A stretch of 7,876 nucleotides of DNA. Origin: Desulfocapsa sp. (GTDB taxonomy: Bacteria > Desulfobacterota > Desulfobulbia > Desulfobulbales > Desulfocapsaceae). Below, piece after piece: positions 1 to 6,000 of the stretch. The notes under the pieces were generated by a model. The model was not told where the DNA came from. It saw only the letters and a list, made by a program, of their open reading frames with translations, and searched no databases. The stretch covers positions 1 through 7,876 of the forward strand of contig JAOZKX010000080.1 in the NCBI GenBank assembly GCA_029935135.1. Reading direction: 5' to 3'. The position numbers and the translations under genes were made by a program. Positions within the stretch are counted from its first letter, which is position 1; every line of letters begins with the position of its first letter.

Positions 1-32
1 TAAAAGATATGTTTAGGGTGATTTATTTTCAT
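1..32 (-). CDS. 5' end of an unidentified gene, cut by window edge
   Basis: An ATG at 32-30 (minus strand) is preceded by a clear AAGGA (45-41) at 8-nt spacing, a good ribosome binding site. The visible reading is MKINHPKHIF, then TA at the edge, which could be Tyr or a stop. It lies 76 bp downstream of the small cytochrome gene on the same strand, so it may be the next operon gene. Ten residues are too few to identify anything. The call rests on the Shine-Dalgarno match and the orientation. Confidence 0.4.
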   Translation of the reverse strand, partial: MKINHPKHIF

Positions 33-108
33 CGCGTATATCCTTGTCAGTTTGTGAACTCCGTTCTTAACTGTTGAGGCTACTTGTTATTGTACTCACT
101 TCTCATGA

Positions 109-372
109 TTAGTCGCGTTTATGACAGAATAAACAGCGGTACTTGGGAGGATGGTCTTCCGGCAGTGCCATATCTTCCGGGTTATGGCAATCTGTGCAGA
201 ATTTTTCTGCGGCTTTTTTCTTCATCCCGGTGAATCTGGCGTGGTCTTCATCGTGGGGCAGTTTCGCTGTGGATTCTTCAGGAGCCCTCAGGAGAAACAT
301 AACAATTGCTATGGATGTAACTATAAAGGCGATGTTAATAAAGAGTATGTTCTTTTTTTGTGCTGTGCTCAT
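109..372 (-). CDS. Small membrane-anchored diheme c-type cytochrome
   Basis: An 87-residue protein. Residues 1-7 are polar and lysine-bearing, and about 8-28 form one hydrophobic helix. No signal-peptidase motif is evident, so it is probably an uncleaved N-terminal anchor with the rest outside the cytoplasmic membrane. The soluble part has two c-type heme sites, CTDCH (59-63) and CLFCH (80-84), the second almost at the C-terminus. Spare histidines at 40, 44 and 74 could serve as distal ligands. The start is 19 bp after the reductase-family stop and no strong ribosome binding site is visible, so translational coupling is likely. Position as the last clear gene after sdhCAB suggests electron transfer near the menaquinone pool; that is inference. 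The CxxCH motifs are seen directly, but no named family is recognised. Two CxxCH in so short a protein could instead bind a metal, but the membrane anchor and operon favour heme. Confidence 0.8.
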   Translation of the reverse strand: MSTAQKKNILFINIAFIVTSIAIVMFLLRAPEESTAKLPHDEDHARFTGMKKKAAEKFCTDCHNPEDMALPEDHPPKYRCLFCHKRD

Positions 373-391
373 ATTGTTAGGCTGTTAGAGT

Positions 392-1423
392 TTATATTGC
401 CATTTCCATTTTGCTGAACTTGATAATACCTGATCGAAGTCCCAGTGTCATCACTTCTGCGAGAATACTATTCAGGATACCGTTTTTTCCGCTGACGGCA
501 ACCATGCGACTGTGTTTGTCATGTTTCTCTATGAGTGTGTCCATAACAGTGGAGTCGTGTTGTAGATTGCAGATAGTGAGTGCCGCCTGTTCCCCGGAGA
601 TGATAGCCGGATATATGCCTTCACCGGTTAGCCCTGAAGCAAGGCCGGCAGCGTCTCCAATAAGAAAGGTATCTGTGAAATTCCAGCCCTGATAATCAAA
701 GTTGATGATTTCAGCCTGGGCCTTATGCTGCTCCAGCTGTAGATTCTTCGTTTTTGCCCAGGCGACAAGGTTTGTTTTTAATTGCACTGCCTTGAGACTT
801 TGGCGATCTGCGTAGGCGCCAACAGAGAGTGTGTCTGAATGTGGAAAAATCCAGGCATATCCATTTTTAAAGAGACTGTTATTCAGGTGCCATTCCATCT
901 TTTCGTTGTGGCCGGGGATTTGATAGTTGATTCCTATGCCCAGTCGTTTACTTTGCAGGCCCAGATGCCTGCGGACCAGAGAAGTGGATCCGTCTGCACC
1001 CACCAGATATTGAAAGCTGACCCATTTCTTTTCACCGTTTCCCTTGTCGTAGAGGAGGGCTTTTCGATCTCGAATCTGAATCACAGCTGTGTTTGTCTGC
1101 AGTCGAGCGCCTGCCTGGGTGGCCTGTTCAGCCATATATTGTCCAAATTTCAGGCGATTGACTGTTGCAATAATTGGTTCATTTTCTTTAATGCATACAT
1201 GCTGTAGGGGGGTATAGACATGCTGTACTGGAAAGGTTTTTTCGGCAAGGTGTTCAGGGACACGGCTGATCAGTCCGGACCAGGTTATACCTCCGGCACA
1301 GACCTTGGGGCCTACAGTTGGTTTTCGTTCAAGAATCAGGGTGTCTTTGCCGTTTTCAGCGAGGATTTTCCCGCACGCCAGTCCTCCTGGACCTGCGCCG
1401 ATTATAAGAGTGTGCACACGCAT
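392..1423 (-). CDS. Geranylgeranyl-reductase-family FAD-dependent oxidoreductase
   Basis: A 343-residue flavoprotein. The N-terminal dinucleotide fold has GAGPGG (9-14), with the ribose-binding acid at E32 in ILERK. PKVCAGGIT (39-47) has the conserved cysteine-glycine segment of geranylgeranyl reductases. GADGS (142-146) followed by VRR is the second FAD motif, YAWIFP (189-194) is typical of the family, and GDAAG (256-260) with GLTGEGI (264-270) binds the FAD pyrophosphate. Family members saturate double bonds of isoprenoid chains in archaeal lipids, chlorophyll phytyl and, for mycobacterial MenJ, menaquinone. Many are near 390-410 residues, so this one appears short at the C-terminus. It lies 29 bp after sdhB. 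The region before ATG has an in-frame stop and no strong ribosome binding site, which limits the start choice. Placement behind a quinone-reactive complex makes menaquinone side-chain reduction the best guess. A role on other prenyl lipids, or another oxidoreductase reaction, remains possible. Confidence 0.8.
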   Translation of the reverse strand: MRVHTLIIGAGPGGLACGKILAENGKDTLILERKPTVGPKVCAGGITWSGLISRVPEHLAEKTFPVQHVYTPLQHVCIKENEPIIATVNRLKFGQYMAEQATQAGARLQTNTAVIQIRDRKALLYDKGNGEKKWVSFQYLVGADGSTSLVRRHLGLQSKRLGIGINYQIPGHNEKMEWHLNNSLFKNGYAWIFPHSDTLSVGAYADRQSLKAVQLKTNLVAWAKTKNLQLEQHKAQAEIINFDYQGWNFTDTFLIGDAAGLASGLTGEGIYPAIISGEQAALTICNLQHDSTVMDTLIEKHDKHSRMVAVSGKNGILNSILAEVMTLGLRSGIIKFSKMEMAI

Positions 1424-1452
1424 GTTTATGACAGCTTTTCAGGAGTAAGGGA

Positions 1453-2205
1453 CTAAAAAAGAGAGGCCTTGACGAATTCACGATTCATTCTGGCAATATT
1501 GCTGATGGAAATCCCTTTGGGGCAGACGGCCTCACATTCTCGTTCGTTGGTACAGTTGCCAAAGCCTTCACTGTCCATGGTGGAAATCATGGATAGAGCA
1601 CGCTCTTTTCGTTCCTTCTGACCTTGCGGCAGCAGGCAGAGTTGTGAAATCTTGGCTCCGGTGAAAAGCATGGCCGCCCCATTTGGACAACTGGCAACAC
1701 AGGCTCCACACCCAATACAGGCTGCAGCATCCATTGAAAGTTCTGCTGTTGCTGAGGGGATGGGGATCGCATTTGCATCAGGTGTACCGCCGGTATTTAT
1801 GGAAACAAAACCACCAGCCTGAATGATCCGATCCAAGGCAGAACGGTCGGTAATCAAATCTTTAACAATGGGGAATGCCCGGGAACGAAAGGGTTCAATA
1901 ACGATGGTGTCACCGCTTTTGAAATGGCGCATATGCAGCTGACAAAGGGTAGTCTCCGGTTCCGGTCCATGGGCAATACCGTTGACAACAGCTCCGCACA
2001 TTCCGCAAATCCCTTCCCGGCAATCATGGTCAAAGGCAACCGGTTCCTTTCCTTCACGGGTCAGTTTTTCATTCAGCACATCCAGCATTTCCAAAAAAGA
2101 CATATCCGTAGAGATGTCCTGCAAAGTGTACACCTCAAATTCTCCAGCAGCACGAGAATCCTTCTGTCGCCATATCTCAAGATTAATATCTATACTATTT
2201 GTCAT
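1453..2205 (-). CDS. sdhB: Succinate dehydrogenase/fumarate reductase iron-sulfur subunit
   Basis: A 250-residue subunit that carries electrons from the flavoprotein FAD to the membrane quinone site on the cytoplasmic face. The N-terminal ferredoxin fold has the [2Fe-2S] ligands C62, C67 and C70 (CREGICGMC) and C88. The C-terminal domain has [12 protein letters not shown] (C163, C166, C169, C173) and C218, C224 and C228, which supply the [4Fe-4S] and [3Fe-4S] centres. All expected cysteines are present and the length is normal. The start at 2205 is preceded by GAG about 9 nt upstream, only a modest ribosome binding site. It follows sdhA by 79 bp, a gap that contains a heptamer array. It belongs to the non-Escherichia type in which one cytochrome b subunit anchors the complex. 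Direction, succinate oxidation or fumarate reduction, cannot be read from the sequence. Confidence 0.97.
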   Translation of the reverse strand: MTNSIDINLEIWRQKDSRAAGEFEVYTLQDISTDMSFLEMLDVLNEKLTREGKEPVAFDHDCREGICGMCGAVVNGIAHGPEPETTLCQLHMRHFKSGDTIVIEPFRSRAFPIVKDLITDRSALDRIIQAGGFVSINTGGTPDANAIPIPSATAELSMDAAACIGCGACVASCPNGAAMLFTGAKISQLCLLPQGQKERKERALSMISTMDSEGFGNCTNERECEAVCPKGISISNIARMNREFVKASLF

Positions 2206-2241
2206 AACCTACAACTCACACCAATATTTAGCAGTTGTCCT

Positions 2242-2288
2242 ACCCAAAACCCAAAACCCAAAACCTAATACCTAATACCTATACCTAT
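2242..2288 (-). repeat. Degenerate heptamer tandem array between sdhA and sdhB
   Basis: Read on the coding (minus) strand, the array is two ATAGGT, two ATTAGGT and three TTTGGGT units, 47 bp without interruption. The first unit overlaps the sdhA TAG stop (2287-2285), and the last ends 36 bp before the sdhB ATG. It resembles the short tandem heptanucleotide repeats known from intergenic DNA of cyanobacteria and some other bacteria. In the mRNA the GG/GGG runs, with a further AGG directly after, could form a two-tier G-quadruplex. Copy number may vary through replication slippage. Function is unknown. Confidence 0.9.
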
Positions 2289-4213
2289 TTGTAGCTTCTC
2301 TGGCTGGGAGTCACATCTGCAAAAGTCAGCATCTCCTTATGCAGTTTGGGCTGTTCTCCTTCTCCCTGATGCTCCCAGACAGAGACATAACTATACTGAG
2401 CATCATTCCGTTTGGCTTCATTTTCTTCTGTCTGGCTTTCTTCACGCAGATGACAGCCACATGATTCTTCACGATCCAGGGCATCATGAATCATGATTTC
2501 TGCAAATTCGAGAAAATCGGCAAGCCTGCCTGCCCGTTCCAGAGATTGATTGAGTTCCTCACCTGTTCCGGGAATATAGAGATGGTTCCAGAACTTATCT
2601 TGAATGGCGGGGAGTTCAAGAAGGGCTTTTTCAAGTCCTTCTTTGTTTCTTGCCATTCCGCAATGATCCCAGAGCAGCAGGCCGAGCTCTTTATGGATTT
2701 CATCAACGGTGAATTTTCCTTCAGGGCCGCCTTCACTGGAACGAAGAAGTTTTTGCAGGCGTTCCTGAACATTGTGTTCTGATTGACTGAATTCTGCCTG
2801 ATTATTGTTCACAGTTTCAAGTGCAGTAGAACCGAGATAGTTAGCAATGGATGTGCCAACGATAAAATATCCGTCAGCAAGTCCCTGCATCAGAGCACTT
2901 GCTCCAAGTCGATTGGCACCATGATCGGAAAAGTTACATTCACCAATGGAAAAAAGACCGGGGATGGTTGTCATCAGATTGTAATCCACCCATAGGCCGC
3001 CCATGGTATAATGGACTGCGGGGTAGATCATCATTGGTTCGTGCAATGGATTGGAATCAGTAATTTTTTCATACATCTGGAAGAGATTGCCATATTTTTT
3101 GAGGATGGTTGCTTCACCATCCCGGCGAATGGCCTCTGCAAAATCAAGATAGACTGCCAGATGTGTTGAGCCGACGCCCTTACCCGCATCACACTGTTCC
3201 TTGGCATTTCTGGAAGCAACATCACGAGGCACAAGATTGCCAAAACTGGGATATTTATTTTCCAGATAGTAGTCGCGATCCTCCTCCGGGATGGACGCAG
3301 GATTTCTTGTATCGCCTGGTTTTTTTGGAACCCAGACCCGGCCGTCATTACGCAGTGACTCACTCATCAGGGTGAGTTTTGATTGATAATCGCCATGTAC
3401 AGGGATACAGGTGGGATGAATCTGTACAAAACAGGGGTTGGCAAAACCGGCACCCATTTTATGCGCACGCCATGCAGCGGTGACATTGGAGGCCATGGCA
3501 TTGGTTGAGAGAAAATAAGCGTTGCCGTATCCGCCTGTGGCAAGGATAACAGCATCGGCCGAGTGACTCTCAAGTTTACCGCTGATAATATCACGGGTAA
3601 TGATGCCCCTGGCTTTGCCGTCCACAAGTACCAGTTCCATCATCTCCTGGCGGGTATGCATGGTGACTTTTTTTGCCTTGATCTGTCTTGAGAGTGCGGA
3701 ATAGGCACCCAGCAGGAGCTGTTGTCCAGTCTGTCCGCGGGCATAAAAAGTTCTGGAAACCTGCGCTCCACCAAAAGAGCGGTTGGCAAGGGTTCCCCCA
3801 TATTCTCTGGCAAAGGGAACTCCCTGGGCAACACATTGATCAATAATGTTGTTGGAAACCTGGGCCAGTCGATAGACATTGGCCTCACGGGAACGAAAAT
3901 CTCCACCCTTAATTGTATCATAAAACAGGCGCCAGATGGAATCGCCATCATTCTGGTAATTTTTGGCAGCATTAATTCCACCCTGAGCAGCAATGGAATG
4001 GGCGCGCCTGGGACTGTCCTGAATACAGAATGTGCTGACCTCATACCCTTGTTCCGCAAGTGTTGCAGAAGCAGAAGCACCGGCAAGACCGGTTCCCACT
4101 ACGATGACTTTATGCTTACGCCTGTTGGCAGGATTTACAAGTTTTGCAGAAAAACGATGTTTGTCCCATTTTTCTGCAAGGGGACCTTCCGGGACATGGG
4201 AGTTAAGTTCCAT
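2285..4213 (-). CDS. sdhA: Succinate dehydrogenase/fumarate reductase flavoprotein subunit
   Basis: The 642-residue catalytic subunit interconverts succinate and fumarate in the cytoplasm. FAD-binding GTGLAG is at 40-45. H72 in [12 protein letters not shown] is the expected covalent FAD attachment histidine. H266 (QIHPT), R330 (PRDVASR, matching the E. coli SdhA Arg286 proton-shuttle position), H401 (HYTMGG) and R435 (GANRLG) are the usual substrate and catalytic residues. [13 protein letters not shown] (284-296) and the overall layout fit the Bacillus/Bacteroidetes-type SdhA family rather than the proteobacterial type. The C-terminal 60 or so residues are polar and end in RSYK. The ATG at 4213 has AAGG 7 nt upstream, a good ribosome binding site. 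It lies 257 bp after sdhC, an unusually large gap for this operon, and 79 bp before sdhB. Several long open frames on both strands inside it are shadows. Confidence 0.98.
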   Translation of the reverse strand: MELNSHVPEGPLAEKWDKHRFSAKLVNPANRRKHKVIVVGTGLAGASASATLAEQGYEVSTFCIQDSPRRAHSIAAQGGINAAKNYQNDGDSIWRLFYDTIKGGDFRSREANVYRLAQVSNNIIDQCVAQGVPFAREYGGTLANRSFGGAQVSRTFYARGQTGQQLLLGAYSALSRQIKAKKVTMHTRQEMMELVLVDGKARGIITRDIISGKLESHSADAVILATGGYGNAYFLSTNAMASNVTAAWRAHKMGAGFANPCFVQIHPTCIPVHGDYQSKLTLMSESLRNDGRVWVPKKPGDTRNPASIPEEDRDYYLENKYPSFGNLVPRDVASRNAKEQCDAGKGVGSTHLAVYLDFAEAIRRDGEATILKKYGNLFQMYEKITDSNPLHEPMMIYPAVHYTMGGLWVDYNLMTTIPGLFSIGECNFSDHGANRLGASALMQGLADGYFIVGTSIANYLGSTALETVNNNQAEFSQSEHNVQERLQKLLRSSEGGPEGKFTVDEIHKELGLLLWDHCGMARNKEGLEKALLELPAIQDKFWNHLYIPGTGEELNQSLERAGRLADFLEFAEIMIHDALDREESCGCHLREESQTEENEAKRNDAQYSYVSVWEHQGEGEQPKLHKEMLTFADVTPSQRSYK

Positions 4214-4249
4214 GGGAGTACCTTAGTGTAAAAAGAATCAGAATCTATA

Positions 4250-4278
4250 ATCAGAGTTATTTGCTCAGGGCCTGTAAA
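4250..4278 (-). promoter_or_regulatory. Weak candidate internal promoter for sdhA
   Basis: On the minus strand TTTACA (4278-4273, 5 of 6 to the -35 consensus) is followed after 17 nt by TCTGAT (4255-4250, 4 of 6 to the -10 consensus). A start near 4243 would give sdhA a leader of about 30 nt. The long gap after sdhC makes an internal start plausible, but hexamer matches alone are weak evidence in AT-rich DNA. Confidence 0.25.
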
Positions 4279-4308
4279 AAAATACCTTGCCCAATCTTGC
4301 ATCTTATC

Positions 4309-4407
4309 TTCGGGTCATCTTTGAATATGACTCAATCACAAAATCCTCATCGTAGCATAGCTACGCCTGCGGTTTTGCTCAATCGTCATATCCAAATCTA
4401 ACCCGAA
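4309..4407. repeat. 99-bp imperfect palindrome in the sdhC-sdhA gap
   Basis: The outer arms TTCGGGT (4309-4315) and ACCCGAA (4401-4407) match perfectly. ATATGAC (4325-4331) pairs with GTCATAT (4385-4391), TTTG (4320-4323) with CAAA (4393-4396), and the tip is CGTAGC-ATA-GCTACG (4351-4365). All pairs share one centre at 4358, so this is one long interrupted hairpin, not several chance repeats. It has the look of a dispersed intergenic repeat of the REP or small non-autonomous element kind. I see no transposase and no certain target duplication. In the sdh transcript it would fold between sdhC and sdhA and could affect mRNA processing, stability or relative expression. A smaller interrupted repeat (GGGC 4268-4271 with GCCC 4289-4292) lies beside it around an A7/T7 run. 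Confidence 0.8.
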
Positions 4408-4451
4408 CCTAAGCGCAGGTAAGCGAGGAACGAGACTCCGATATCAGCCAT
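4398..4451 (-). CDS. Possible 17-codon leader peptide, doubtful
   Basis: The short frame reads MADIGVSFLAYLRLGSG and is preceded by AGGA at 7-nt spacing, a convincing ribosome binding site. It starts 20 bp after the sdhC stop, and its end runs into the first arm of the 99-bp palindrome, so ribosomes finishing here would disturb the hairpin. It may equally be a chance frame or part of the repeat element. No family is recognised. Confidence 0.15.
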   Translation of the reverse strand: MADIGVSFLAYLRLGSG

Positions 4452-4470
4452 GTTATTTTCCTACAAACCC

Positions 4471-5109
4471 TTAGTTTCCTGTGCCAAATAAAAAAAGCAG
4501 GGGAATGGTGCCAAAAAGAAGCAGGAAAAAGAGCGGCACAACATAGCTCAGACGATGGATAAAAGTAGTGTAGTTGGGGTGGCTAATCCCAAAGGTCTGC
4601 AGCATAGACCAGAATCCATGACTTAGATGAACTGCAAGGGCTATGAAGGCCAGGATGTAAAACATGGAGAGAAGAAAAGAGCCAAACATCTCCGCAATAG
4701 TTACACCGATTCTACCATGATCTCCAAAAGAGACGGCGGCGGTGTGGATAAGAACAAAGAGGCAGATAAGCAACCCGCTGTAGATCATACTCCCTGATGC
4801 CTGGGAATTTTTTATGGCCCGTGTCCGCACCTTATAGTTTCGGGGTCTGGCTTTACGATTTTGCAGAAACAGCAGGACCCCGGTTACAATATGAATTGCA
4901 AAGACAAGAAACAGTCCTTTACTGAAAACGGAGACAATGAGGGGGTGGCTGTGCAGCTGGTCGGCATAGGATTGAAACAATGAAGTGGAGATAAAAAGTG
5001 TTGCATTGCCTGCGGCATGGCTGCATAAAAAGAGAAGCAGACAAAGCCCGCTGCAGGCCATGACCCATTTTTTTCCTATGGACGATTGAAGAAAAGAAAT
5101 AAACCACAT
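4471..5109 (-). CDS. sdhC: Succinate dehydrogenase/fumarate reductase cytochrome b subunit, single-polypeptide diheme type
   Basis: A 212-residue membrane anchor and quinone-reactive subunit. Five hydrophobic helices lie at about 15-40, 60-82, 107-128, 136-170 and 186-209. The start SSIGKKWVMACSGL (9-22) and H31 followed by AAGN are typical of the cytochrome b558 SdhC family. Likely heme b ligands are H31, H73, H122 and H161 (or H164), one per helix in the first four helices, as expected for two stacked hemes spanning the membrane. The last helix has no acidic residue, unlike Wolinella FrdC, where Glu180 serves a proton path. This suggests a Bacillus-type arrangement, though it is not proof. 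It is the first gene of the operon, facing away from gph. The start ATG has only GGG about 9 nt upstream; nearby upstream ATGs are in other frames. Confidence 0.95.
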   Translation of the reverse strand: MWFISFLQSSIGKKWVMACSGLCLLLFLCSHAAGNATLFISTSLFQSYADQLHSHPLIVSVFSKGLFLVFAIHIVTGVLLFLQNRKARPRNYKVRTRAIKNSQASGSMIYSGLLICLFVLIHTAAVSFGDHGRIGVTIAEMFGSFLLSMFYILAFIALAVHLSHGFWSMLQTFGISHPNYTTFIHRLSYVVPLFFLLLFGTIPLLFLFGTGN

Positions 5110-5149
5110 ATCATTTTACCCATACGATTAGAGGACATCTTGATGTTCT

Positions 5150-5200
5150 CAGGTAAGCGTAGATGCTGAGGGGATACTATATTGAGTACTGGCTTACCTG
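5150..5200. promoter_or_regulatory. Inverted repeat in the divergent sdhC-gph region, possible operator
   Basis: CAGGTAAGC (5150-5158) and GCTTACCTG (5192-5200) form a perfect 9-bp inverted repeat with a 33-bp spacer, centred at 5175. The half-site centres are 42 bp apart, four helical turns, which would suit a looped or paired regulator dimer. It sits 41 bp before sdhC and flanks a candidate -10 box. The same ten bases CAGGTAAGCG recur at 4416-4425, which could be chance. The regulator is unknown. Confidence 0.45.
5176..5181 (-). promoter_or_regulatory. Candidate -10 box of the sdh operon promoter
   Basis: On the minus strand this reads TATAGT, 5 of 6 to the sigma-70 -10 consensus. No good -35 box lies 16-18 nt upstream; that position is instead covered by the inverted-repeat arm at 5192-5200. 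The pattern would fit an activator-dependent promoter or one blocked by a repressor. The start would be near 5169, giving a leader of about 60 nt before sdhC. Confidence 0.35.
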
Positions 5201-5273
5201 TTGTTTACCAGTGTTCACTTCATTTTCTTAACTCTAAAGTACTTTTTAAAAAATGAATAGGAATGATTTTGAG

Positions 5274-5302
5274 TTGTTCGATATTTTTTCAGGTGCTATG
5301 TT
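5274..5302 (+). promoter_or_regulatory. Candidate promoter for gph and the DUF445 gene
   Basis: TTGTTC (5274-5279) and TATGTT (5297-5302) are separated by 17 bp, the preferred sigma-70 spacing, with 3 and 4 of 6 consensus matches. A start near 5309 would leave a leader of about 38 nt carrying the gph ribosome binding site. It is the best-placed candidate in this AT-rich stretch, but weak. Confidence 0.3.
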
Positions 5303-5346
5303 GCTGATGGAAAAAATAGAATCTTTCAGGAATACAGGATAGAAAC

Positions 5347-6000
5347 ATGACAATTAAAGGCATTATTTTTGATCTCGACGGTACACTTCTTGATACCCTG
5401 CAAGACCTGGCCGACGCCGCCAATGCAACATTGACATATTTTGGTTTTCCCACCCATCCGGAGGAGAGCTATCGCTATTTTGTGGGTGAAGGATTAAAGA
5501 CATTGATGCAGAGAATTGTCCCGGAATCTTCTTCAAGTGACGAGGATTTATCCACATATATGGAAAAATTTGCTGAGCTGTACCGCGAGAACTGGAACAG
5601 ACATTCTGCTCCCTATCAAGGGATTCAGGAAATGCTTACTACGCTTACAGAGAGTGGCCTGACCCTTGCCGTCTTATCAAACAAGCCCCATATCTTTACG
5701 CAGATCTGTGTGGATGAATTCTTTGGCAAAGATCAATTCGCCTTTGTCTATGGACAGCGGGAGGGAACGCCCAAAAAACCCGATCCTGTCGGTGCCTTGC
5801 AGCTTGCTGAAGTTATGGGGCTCAGTGTTGATGAAATTTTGTATGTGGGGGATACCGCAACAGATATGCAGACCGGGAATGGTGCCGGAATGAAAACCAT
5901 CGGTGTCCTGTGGGGATTCCGTGACAGAGAAGAACTTGAAAAAAATAATGCCTGGAAGGTTGTTGCAACCCCAGAGGAGATAGTCACATATGGTGTTTAG
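5347..6000 (+). CDS. gph: HAD-family hydrolase, phosphoglycolate phosphatase type
   Basis: A 217-residue soluble HAD phosphatase with all four motifs. D9 and D11 in DLDGTLLDT are the nucleophile and the acid/base. S111 in VLSNKP is motif II, K144 in KKPDP is motif III, and D169 with D173 in YVGDTATDM are the magnesium ligands of motif IV. The helical cap at about 18-85 is the type found in Gph and PpaX. The likely reaction is hydrolysis of 2-phosphoglycolate, a waste product of DNA end repair and of Rubisco side reactions. Related proteins instead act on pyrophosphate or other small phosphates, so the substrate is uncertain. AGGA lies 7 nt before the ATG. The 3' end overlaps the next gene by 11 bp, so the two are co-translated. 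Confidence 0.88.
   Translation: MTIKGIIFDLDGTLLDTLQDLADAANATLTYFGFPTHPEESYRYFVGEGLKTLMQRIVPESSSSDEDLSTYMEKFAELYRENWNRHSAPYQGIQEMLTTLTESGLTLAVLSNKPHIFTQICVDEFFGKDQFAFVYGQREGTPKKPDPVGALQLAEVMGLSVDEILYVGDTATDMQTGNGAGMKTIGVLWGFRDREELEKNNAWKVVATPEEIVTYGV

Noticed and set aside
33..108. Terminator after the small cytochrome gene
   Set aside because: Only a trivial 4-bp stem (AGTT/AACT) is seen, with no U-run, and a ribosome binding site for a next gene follows.
2242..2288. Heptamer array as a CRISPR array
   Set aside because: Units are 6-7 bp, contiguous and without spacers, and no cas gene is present.
3640..4231. Long open frames on both strands inside sdhA (148 codons minus, 169 codons plus)
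   Set aside because: They lie wholly or almost wholly inside a full-length, motif-complete sdhA in other frames, show no family motif, and have low-complexity shadow-like composition.
4276..4407. The palindrome plus T7 run as an intrinsic terminator after sdhC
   Set aside because: The T-run on the transcribed strand starts 26 nt beyond the hairpin base, and the smaller GGGC/GCCC repeat has the run in its loop, so neither has terminator geometry. Partial termination is not excluded.
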